Below the pieces are notes generated by a model that was given only the letters and a program-made list of their open reading frames with translations, was not told where the DNA came from and ran no database searches. A stretch of DNA of 64,000 nucleotides from Xanthobacteraceae bacterium (GTDB taxonomy: Bacteria; Pseudomonadota; Alphaproteobacteria; Rhizobiales; Xanthobacteraceae), in assembly GCA_019635635.1 (NCBI GenBank), contig JAHBZB010000001.1, positions 434,001 to 498,000 of the forward strand, written 5' to 3'. Below are positions 57,891 through 64,000 of the stretch, in pieces. Positions within the stretch are counted from its first letter, which is position 1. Each line of letters starts with the position of its first letter. A program made the translations under genes and the position numbers.

Positions 57891-58973
57891 ATGAGCGACC
57901 TTTCGAAGCTCGAATCCGATCTCGTTTCGCAGATCGCGGGCGCGGCCGACGAAGCCGCGCTCGAATCCGTTCGCGTTAGCGCGCTCGGCAAGAAGGGCTC
58001 GGTCTCCGAACTCTTGAAGGGCCTCGGTGCGATGTCGCCGGAGGAGCGCAAGACCGAGGGCGCGAAGATCAACGCGCTGCGCGACCGCGTCTCGTCCGCG
58101 CTGGACGCGAAAAAGTCCGAGCTGAAAGAAAAAGCAATCGCGGCAAAACTGGCAGCCGACGTCGCCGACGTGACGCTGCCGGTTCGCGCGGCACCCGCCG
58201 AAACCGGCCGCATCCATCCGATCAGCCAGGTGATCGACGAACTGACCGCGATCTTCGCCGACATGGGTTTCTCGGTCGCCGAAGGGCCGGACATCGAAAC
58301 CGATTTCTATAACTTCACGGCGCTGAACTTCCCCGTCGGCCATCCGGCGCGGGAAATGCACGACACCTTCTTCTTTCCGCCGGACGCAAACGGCGAACGG
58401 AAGTTGCTTCGCACGCACACTTCGCCGGTGCAGATCCGCTCGATGCAGAAGCAAAAGCCGCCGATCAAGATCATCATTCCGGGCCGCACCTATCGCTCGG
58501 ACTCGGACCAGACCCACACGCCGATGTTCCATCAGGTCGAAGGTCTCGTGATCGACCGCAAGTCGCACCTCGGGCACCTGAAGTGGATTCTCGCCGAGTT
58601 CTGCAAGGCGTTCTTCGAAGTCGACGACGTGAAGATGCGCTTCCGTCCGTCGTTCTTCCCCTTCACCGAACCGTCGATGGAAGTCGACATCCAGTGCGAC
58701 CGCTCGGGCGGCGACATCAAGTTCGGTCAGGGCACGGATTGGCTGGAAATTCTCGGCTGCGGCATGGTGCATCCGAACGTGCTTCGTAACTGCGGCCTCG
58801 ATCCCGACGAGTATCAGGGCTTCGCCTGGGGCATGGGCATCGACCGTATCGCGATGCTGAAATACGGCATGCCGGACCTGCGCCCGTTCTTCGAAGCGGA
58901 TGTGCGCTGGATCGAGCATTACGGCTTCCGGCCGCTCGACTTCCCGACGCTTGCGGGAGGGTTGAGCACGTGA
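57891..58973 (+). CDS. pheS: Phenylalanyl-tRNA synthetase alpha subunit
   Basis: Catalytic subunit of the (alpha-beta)2 enzyme, charging tRNA-Phe. It has 360 residues. A coiled-coil N-terminal arm (about 1-85) precedes the class II core: motif 1 region [18 protein letters not shown], motif 2 MHDTFFFPP and [12 protein letters not shown], motif 3 [32 protein letters not shown] is the amino-acid pocket region. Its stop overlaps the pheT GTG start (GTGA), which couples the two subunits. Confidence 0.97.
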   Translation: MSDLSKLESDLVSQIAGAADEAALESVRVSALGKKGSVSELLKGLGAMSPEERKTEGAKINALRDRVSSALDAKKSELKEKAIAAKLAADVADVTLPVRAAPAETGRIHPISQVIDELTAIFADMGFSVAEGPDIETDFYNFTALNFPVGHPAREMHDTFFFPPDANGERKLLRTHTSPVQIRSMQKQKPPIKIIIPGRTYRSDSDQTHTPMFHQVEGLVIDRKSHLGHLKWILAEFCKAFFEVDDVKMRFRPSFFPFTEPSMEVDIQCDRSGGDIKFGQGTDWLEILGCGMVHPNVLRNCGLDPDEYQGFAWGMGIDRIAMLKYGMPDLRPFFEADVRWIEHYGFRPLDFPTLAGGLST

Positions 58974-61375
58974 AGTTCACCCTCTCCTGGCTGAAAGATT
59001 ATCTCGCAACCGACGCGACGGTTTCGGAAATTTCCGCGAAGCTGAACGAAGTCGGCCTCGAGGTTGAGTCCATCGAGGACAAGGCGGCGACGCTCGCCCC
59101 CTTCGTCGTCGCGAACCTGATCTCCGCCGAAAAGCATCCGAACGCCGACAAGCTCCGCGTCTGCATGGTGGACACCGGCGACGGCAATCCGATCCAGGTC
59201 GTCTGCGGTGCGCCGAATGCGCGCGCGAGCATGAAGGCCGTGTTCGCGCGCCCCGGCACCACGATTCCGGCGAGCGGCGACGTGTTGAAGATCGGCGCGA
59301 TCCGCGGCGTGGAATCGCGCGGCATGCTCGTGTCCGAACGCGAGATGGGTTTGTCGGACGAACACGCCGGCATCATCGAAATGCCCGCCGACGCGCCGCT
59401 CGGAAAGCCGTTTGCGGAAGTCCTGGGTCTGAACGACCCCGTGTTCGATGTAGCCGTGACGCCGAACCGCCCCGATGCGCTCGGCGTACAGGGTATCGCG
59501 CGCGACCTCGCGGCGGCAGGTCTTGGCACCTTCAACGAGAAAGCGCCGAAGCCGGTTGCCGGAAAATTTCCCTGCCCGATTCAAGTGAAAATCGAAGCCC
59601 CGGAGCTTTGCCCGGCCTTCGGTATCCGCGTGATCAAGGGCGTCAAGAACGGCGCATCGCCGGAATGGCTCCAGAAACGCCTGCGCGCGATCGGCCTTCG
59701 CCCGATCAATGCGCTGGTCGACATTACGAATTTGCTCACGCACGACCGGTCGCGCCCGCTGCACGTGTTCGATGCAGCCAAGGTGAAGGGTAATCTCGTC
59801 GTGCGCCGCGCAAAGCAGGGCGAGAAAATTCTCGCGCTCGACGGCAAGACCTATGAGTTGGATGACACGATCTGCTGCATTTCCGACGACCGTGCGGTGG
59901 AATCTCTCGCAGGCGTCATGGGCGGCGAGGAAAGCGGCGTCTCGGAAACGACGACCGATGTCGTGGTCGAATCCGCGCTCTGGAATCCGCTGAACATCGC
60001 GCAGACCGGACGCAAGCTCGGTCTTCTCTCCGATGCGCGCTTCCGCTTCGAGCGCGGCGTCGATCCAGCCTTCATGATGCCGGGGCTCGAATTGGCTACC
60101 CAGTTGATCATCGAAATGTGCGGCGGTGAGCCATCGGAAGTTTTCGTAGCAGGCAGCGTGCCTGATACCAGCCGCGTGATCGATTTCCCGATCTCGGAGC
60201 CGAAACGGCTCACCGGCATCGAAATCAAAACCGACGAGATCAAGCGCATTCTTGCAGCACTCGGCTTCACCACCGCGGGCTCTGGCGAGTTGCTGAAAGT
60301 GTCGCCGCCGAGCTGGCGCGGCGACATCGAAGGCAAGGCCGATCTTGTCGAGGAGGTCGTACGCATCGCGGGTCTCGAGCGTGTGCCGATGACGCCGTTC
60401 GAGCGCGACGAGAATGCGCGCAAGCCCGTGCTGACCACGCTGCAAAAGCGCACCCGCGCCGCGAAGCGCGCACTCGCTGCGCGCGGTTCGGTCGAAGGCG
60501 TGACGTGGTCGTTCATTTCCAAGGAGCACGCCGAGCGTTTCGGCGGCGGCGCGGCTTCGGTGGCGCTTTCCAATCCGATCGCGTCGGACCTGTCCGACAT
60601 GCGGCCGAGCCTGATCCCGGGTCTTGCGCTCGCCGGCCAGAAGAACGCCGACCGCGGCTATGCCGACGTGGCACTCTTTGAAGTCGGGCAGATTTTCCTC
60701 GGCGACAAGCCGGAAGAACAATTGATGGCGGCGACTTCGCTACGCCGGGGTGCAGCGAAAGTTTCCGGCTCGGGCCGTCACTGGCAGGGCTCGGCCGGCA
60801 ACGTCGATGTCTATGACGCGAAAGCCGACGCGCTCACGGTGTTGGCCGCCTGCGGCGCGCCGACCGACAAGGTGCAGATCGTGGCCGGCGGTCCGAACTA
60901 TCTGCATCCGGGCCGCTCCGGCACGATCCAGTTAGGTCCGAAACTGATCCTCGGTTACTTCGGCGAGTTGCATCCCCTGACGTTGGATGCGCTCGACATC
61001 GACGGGCCGATCGCGGTCGCGGAAATTTTTCTCGACCGTTTGCCCGAGCAGAAGGCAAAGCCGACCAAGGTGAAGCCTAAGCTGGAACTCTCTCCGTTTC
61101 AGCCGGTGACGCGCGACTTCGCGTTCCTCGTCGACCGCAAGGTCACGGCCGCCGAAATCATTCGCGCAGCACAAGGTGCCGATAAGGCTTTGATCGCGCA
61201 TATCGACGTGTTCGATCTCTACGAGGGCAAGGGCGTGCCGGAAGGCAAGAAGTCGCTTGCGATTGCAGTCACGTTGCAGCCGCGCGAGAAGACGCTCACG
61301 GATGCCGAGATTGACGCGGTCGCGAAGAAGATCGTGGACGAAGTCTCGAAGAAGACCGGCGCGACGCTGCGCTAA
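58970..61375 (+). CDS. pheT: Phenylalanyl-tRNA synthetase beta subunit
   Basis: Large subunit of PheRS, 801 residues. An N-terminal tRNA-binding EMAP domain ([19 protein letters not shown]) is followed by B3/B4 editing domains ([29 protein letters not shown]), the catalytic-like core, and a C-terminal ferredoxin-fold anticodon-binding domain ([13 protein letters not shown] and [23 protein letters not shown]). The GTG start is coupled to pheS. Its stop overlaps the stop of the convergent PP-loop gene by three bases. Confidence 0.97.
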   Translation: MKFTLSWLKDYLATDATVSEISAKLNEVGLEVESIEDKAATLAPFVVANLISAEKHPNADKLRVCMVDTGDGNPIQVVCGAPNARASMKAVFARPGTTIPASGDVLKIGAIRGVESRGMLVSEREMGLSDEHAGIIEMPADAPLGKPFAEVLGLNDPVFDVAVTPNRPDALGVQGIARDLAAAGLGTFNEKAPKPVAGKFPCPIQVKIEAPELCPAFGIRVIKGVKNGASPEWLQKRLRAIGLRPINALVDITNLLTHDRSRPLHVFDAAKVKGNLVVRRAKQGEKILALDGKTYELDDTICCISDDRAVESLAGVMGGEESGVSETTTDVVVESALWNPLNIAQTGRKLGLLSDARFRFERGVDPAFMMPGLELATQLIIEMCGGEPSEVFVAGSVPDTSRVIDFPISEPKRLTGIEIKTDEIKRILAALGFTTAGSGELLKVSPPSWRGDIEGKADLVEEVVRIAGLERVPMTPFERDENARKPVLTTLQKRTRAAKRALAARGSVEGVTWSFISKEHAERFGGGAASVALSNPIASDLSDMRPSLIPGLALAGQKNADRGYADVALFEVGQIFLGDKPEEQLMAATSLRRGAAKVSGSGRHWQGSAGNVDVYDAKADALTVLAACGAPTDKVQIVAGGPNYLHPGRSGTIQLGPKLILGYFGELHPLTLDALDIDGPIAVAEIFLDRLPEQKAKPTKVKPKLELSPFQPVTRDFAFLVDRKVTAAEIIRAAQGADKALIAHIDVFDLYEGKGVPEGKKSLAIAVTLQPREKTLTDAEIDAVAKKIVDEVSKKTGATLR

Positions 61376-62037
61376 ACAAGCATCAAATCCGCGAACACGA
61401 AGCCGTCGCGCTCGACGACTTCGCCGGTCTTCACCTCCAGATTTTTCGAGAACATCGGCCCGCCGGTGACGCAGGTGTGAAACTCGCCGTTCTCGGCGCA
61501 GGGATCGACGTTCGGCGGCAGCGCCGCGAGCAGTTCTTCGTCAAATTCTTTCCCCGCAAGATCGCGCGGCATCTTTTTCGGATCGAGGCACGCAACGCGC
61601 GCCTGCAGCCCGCTTGCGATCATTTCGCGTGCGAGTTGACCGGTCGGCTGCTGCCATAACGGAAACACCGCCTCGATACCGCTGCCGCGCAATTTCTCCT
61701 CGCGATAAGCGCGGATGTCCTCGAGATAAAGATCGCCGAAGACGATCTTCGTGACACCGTTCGCGCGCGCGGCCGCTATCGCCTCGCCCATGCGCGCTTC
61801 GTAGATCTCGTTCGGACAGGGCGACGGAATCCTCACGGGGAAAAGCGGCAGACCTGCCGCCGCAAGCTGCGCCTCCAGAATTTCACGCCGCACCCCGTGC
61901 ATGGAAACGCGGTCGAAATTTTCGGTGATGGTCGTGAGCGCGCCCACGATCTCATATTCGCCGGCCTGCCGCGCGCGATGGAGCGCCCAGGCGGCATCCT
62001 TGCCCGAGGACCATGAGATCAGCGCCTTCGGCTTCAT
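61372..62037 (-). CDS. PP-loop ATPase of the diphthamide-synthase-like family
   Basis: A 221-residue N-type ATP-pyrophosphatase. The PP-loop is ISWSSGKDAAWAL at the N-terminus; GVRREILEAQLAAAGLPLFPV and VFGDLYLEDIRAYREEKL are family motifs, and CAENGEFHTCV is the conserved carboxy-terminal block. In eukaryotes and archaea this fold (Dph6) amidates diphthamide on elongation factor 2; bacteria have no diphthamide, so the bacterial role is unknown. It converges on pheT with overlapping stops and diverges from the YiiX-type hydrolase gene. Confidence 0.83.
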   Translation of the reverse strand: MKPKALISWSSGKDAAWALHRARQAGEYEIVGALTTITENFDRVSMHGVRREILEAQLAAAGLPLFPVRIPSPCPNEIYEARMGEAIAAARANGVTKIVFGDLYLEDIRAYREEKLRGSGIEAVFPLWQQPTGQLAREMIASGLQARVACLDPKKMPRDLAGKEFDEELLAALPPNVDPCAENGEFHTCVTGGPMFSKNLEVKTGEVVERDGFVFADLMLV

Positions 62038-62238
62038 GCGTGAACGCCGCGACAGAAATGCCTTTGAAAACGTGTCGGCATGGTAAAAACTGCTTTAACA
62101 ACAAGAGTCTAACACCCAAGTTTCGGGGACCGGAAACCGCCCGCGCGCAGCCTTGTGAACCGCAATGAAACAAAATTCGGCTAGGTTCCCCGGCGGGGAA
62201 ACGCTTTGGGCCCGAAGAATTCGGGCGGGGACTGGCGC

Positions 62239-63102
62239 ATGACGGATATCGCGCACGGCTGGCTGAGCCGCCAGATCGTCAAATACCTGGAACAGGTCTC
62301 GCCGGGGCAGGAGCCGTTCACGCCGAGCGATCCGTCCGCGCTCGAAGCCGTGCTGCAACCCGGCGACGTGCTCCTCGTCGAAGGCAACACCCGCGTCTCG
62401 GGCATTATCAAGTATCTCACGCAATCGACCTGGTCGCATTCGGCGCTCTATGTCGGTCCGCGCTTCAACAAGCGCGCGATGGACGGCAAGCCGCATGTGC
62501 TGATCGAGGCCAATCTCGGTCAGGGCGTGATCACCGCGTCGCTTTCGAAATACACCTCGTTCCATACCCGCGTGTGCCGCCCGGTCGGACTTTCGGAAGA
62601 CGACCGCGAGCGCGTGGTCGATTACATGATCAAGCGGCTCGGCATCGAGTATGATGTCAAGAACATCATCGACCTGATGCGCTATCTGGTGCCGGTGCCG
62701 GTGCCGGCGCGCTTTCGCCGCCGCATGCTTTCCTTCGGCTCCGGCGTGCCGACCAAGGTGATCTGTTCCGGACTGATCGCACAGGCTTTCGAATCGGTGC
62801 GCTATCCGATCCTGCCGCGCATCGAACTCGTCGACAGCAAGGAAAAGCGCCGCGAGATCCTGCACATCCGGCATCACTCGCTTTACATGCCGCGCGACTT
62901 CGATATCTCGCCCTATTTCCGGATCGTGAAGCCCACGATCGAACTCGGCTTCGACTATCATAACCTGCGCTGGGCTAACCGCCCGATGCCGCCGGAAGAG
63001 GAGCGGGCCAGCGCGCCCCGCCCTTTAGCGGAGGGCGGGAATCCGCCCCTCGTCCCCGATCTTCCTGAACCTGTCGCAGCGGCCGCCTCAATCAAGGCGT
63101 AA
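62239..63102 (+). CDS. YiiX/NlpC-P60-like permuted papain-fold hydrolase
   Basis: A 287-residue cytoplasmic protein, starting at ATG 62239; an upstream TTG (62206) is less likely. The fold is circularly permuted: GDVLLVEGNTR begins a strand, STWSHSALYVGPR carries a catalytic-type His, and KVICSGLIAQAF later carries the nucleophile Cys (CSG). This order, His before Cys, defines the YiiX/LRAT-like group of papain-fold enzymes. Substrates may be peptides or lipids. The last 40 residues are proline-rich. It lies 201 bp from the divergent PP-loop gene. Confidence 0.8.
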   Translation: MTDIAHGWLSRQIVKYLEQVSPGQEPFTPSDPSALEAVLQPGDVLLVEGNTRVSGIIKYLTQSTWSHSALYVGPRFNKRAMDGKPHVLIEANLGQGVITASLSKYTSFHTRVCRPVGLSEDDRERVVDYMIKRLGIEYDVKNIIDLMRYLVPVPVPARFRRRMLSFGSGVPTKVICSGLIAQAFESVRYPILPRIELVDSKEKRREILHIRHHSLYMPRDFDISPYFRIVKPTIELGFDYHNLRWANRPMPPEEERASAPRPLAEGGNPPLVPDLPEPVAAAASIKA

Positions 63103-63123
63103 TGCCCGCTACAAGCGCGGGGC

Positions 63124-63819
63124 ATGATTTCCGACGCCCTCGGCGCTTTCGCGCAGACCTTCTCGCCTCCGCTCCGGAAGATTCTTCTGAAGTCGGTCGG
63201 GCTTGCCCTGCTCTTGCTCATCGCACTCGGCGGCGCGCTGCAATGGCTGTTGGGGCTATTGCTGCCGCTCGCGCACCCTTACGACTACATCGCCGAAATC
63301 CTGCTCGGCGTGCTGACGCTGACCGTCGCCTTCTTCACCATGGCGCCGGTGACATCCGCGATCGGAGCGCTGTTTGTGGACGATGTCGCGGACGAAGTGG
63401 AACGGACTAAATTTCCGGCCGACCCGATCGGCAAGCCCTTGCCGATGGCGCGCGCGATCATTCTATCGGTGAAATTCTTCGGCGTGGTGCTACTCGTCAA
63501 TCTCGTCGCGCTGCTCTTATGGTTCGTGATTCCGGGCCTGAACGTCGGCGTGTTCTTCATCGCCAACGCCTATCTCCTCAGCCGCGAATATTTCGAACTT
63601 GCGGCCATGCGTTATCGCACGCCCGAAGAAGCGCGGCGTCTGCGGCAGCAGAACGCCGTGCCGATCTTCATTTCCGGCATGGTGATCGCCGCGGTGGTGC
63701 TGGTGCCGGTCCTGAACCTGATCACGCCGGTGTTCGCGACCGCCTTCATGGTGCGGCGGCACAAGCGCTTCATGCCGAAGCGCGAATTGCTACCGCCGGA
63801 ACGCAGCGCGGGAATCTAG
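63124..63819 (+). CDS. EI24-domain membrane protein (CysZ-like)
   Basis: A 231-residue membrane protein. Hydrophobic segments are about 22-47 (ILLKSVGLALLLLIALG), 57-83, 108-146 (two helices with WFVIPGLNVGVFFIANAYLL) and 178-205. The middle NAYLLSREYFELAAMRYR motif is typical of EI24/CysZ proteins, whose E. coli member CysZ conducts sulfate. Whether this one transports sulfate is not shown. It follows the YiiX-type gene by 21 bp. Its stop codon overlaps the nth stop. Confidence 0.86.
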   Translation: MISDALGAFAQTFSPPLRKILLKSVGLALLLLIALGGALQWLLGLLLPLAHPYDYIAEILLGVLTLTVAFFTMAPVTSAIGALFVDDVADEVERTKFPADPIGKPLPMARAIILSVKFFGVVLLVNLVALLLWFVIPGLNVGVFFIANAYLLSREYFELAAMRYRTPEEARRLRQQNAVPIFISGMVIAAVVLVPVLNLITPVFATAFMVRRHKRFMPKRELLPPERSAGI

Positions 63820-64000
63820 AGCGTCTTCTCCGGCCAGAGGCAGAGATCGCTGATGATGCAGGCGGGGCACTTCGGATTGCGCGCAAGACAAGTGTAACGC
63901 CCATGCAGGATCAGCCAGTGATGCGCGTGCGTCATGAAGCGATCAGGGATCACGCGCATCAGTTCCAGTTCGACTTCCAGCGGATTTTTCCCGGGCGCGA
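63816..64000 (-). CDS. nth: Endonuclease III, C-terminal part (5' end beyond window)
   Basis: Read on the minus strand the last 61 residues are visible. They begin APGKNPLEVELELMRVIPDR and contain HAHHWLILHGRYTCLAR. The four cysteines CLARNPKCPACIISDLC follow the C-x6-C-x2-C-x5-C pattern that binds the [4Fe-4S] cluster of endonuclease III. The protein ends EKTL with TAG overlapping the stop of the EI24 gene. It removes oxidised pyrimidines. The helix-hairpin-helix and catalytic Lys/Asp lie outside the window. Confidence 0.93.
   Translation of the reverse strand, partial: APGKNPLEVELELMRVIPDRFMTHAHHWLILHGRYTCLARNPKCPACIISDLCLWPEKTL

Overview
The window reads as a GC-rich alphaproteobacterial chromosome, most likely a member of the Hyphomicrobiales (Rhizobiales) close to the Bradyrhizobium/Rhodopseudomonas/Xanthobacteraceae side. 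The evidence is gene content and order: dnaA-dnaN-recF-gyrB, mutM/ubiE-ubiB-coaBC-dut, a fused TsaE-AmgK protein next to MurU and addBA-trxA, folC-accD-trpA-trpB-trpF, aroA-cmk-rpsA-sppA-ihfB, and lptC-lptA-lptB-rpoN-ptsN. It is mostly conserved housekeeping chromosome around dnaA, with one small AT-richer accessory patch (about 55.9-57.1 kb). I see no prophage, insertion sequence, CRISPR array or rRNA operon.

Layout. 0-10.2 kb: end of a metallo-beta-lactamase-fold gene, then gyrB, recF, dnaN, dnaA, an 0.8-kb non-coding stretch, rpsT, an enoyl-CoA hydratase and mutM, all on the minus strand. 10.3-27.9 kb, plus strand: ubiE, ubiB, coaBC, dut, an Rrf2 regulator, cysK, a large PAS histidine kinase, tsaE-amgK, murU, addB, addA, trxA. 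28-40.4 kb, minus strand: a long gene series transcribed from aroA down to folC, with the tryptophan genes F, B and A carrying an extra secreted-protein gene between trpB and trpA. 40.5-42 kb: a TIGR02300-type acidic zinc-ribbon protein, tRNA-Ala, hsp20 behind a sigma32-type promoter and a ROSE-like RNA thermometer, and a DUF1150 protein. 42-47.6 kb, minus strand: ptsN, rpoN, lptB, lptA, lptC and a ribonuclease D, followed by tRNA-Leu. 47.9-53.8 kb: NDUFA9-like protein, uppP, glutathione transferase, queG, an alpha/beta hydrolase and a glycosyltransferase. 53.9-61.4 kb: infC (AUU start) with a coupled lipoprotein gene, a methyltransferase, a DUF3800 protein, then rpmI-rplT-pheS-pheT. 61.4-64 kb: a PP-loop ATPase, a YiiX-type cysteine hydrolase, an EI24 membrane protein and the C-terminal end of endonuclease III (nth).

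How the genes work together. Replication and repair (dnaA, dnaN, recF, gyrB, addAB, mutM, nth, dut), ubiquinone synthesis (ubiE, ubiB), cell-wall recycling and lipid carrier metabolism (AmgK, MurU, UppP), LPS export (LptC, LptA, LptB), translation (rpsT, rpsA, infC, rpmI, rplT, pheST, queG, tsaE, two tRNAs) and amino-acid or folate synthesis (trp, aroA, cysK, folC) dominate. Many neighbours are packed with NTGA start/stop overlaps (ATGA, GTGA, TTGA and one probable CTGA), so translational coupling is common and non-AUG starts are frequent.

I did not find a clearly new large system. The observations most worth following are the sigma32 promoter plus ROSE-like thermometer of hsp20, the secreted protein locked inside trpB-trpA, the DUF3800 patch separating infC from rpmI, the lipoprotein coupled to infC, the probable CTG start of queG, the absence of hpf between rpoN and ptsN, and the cysteine-poor Rrf2 regulator beside cysK.
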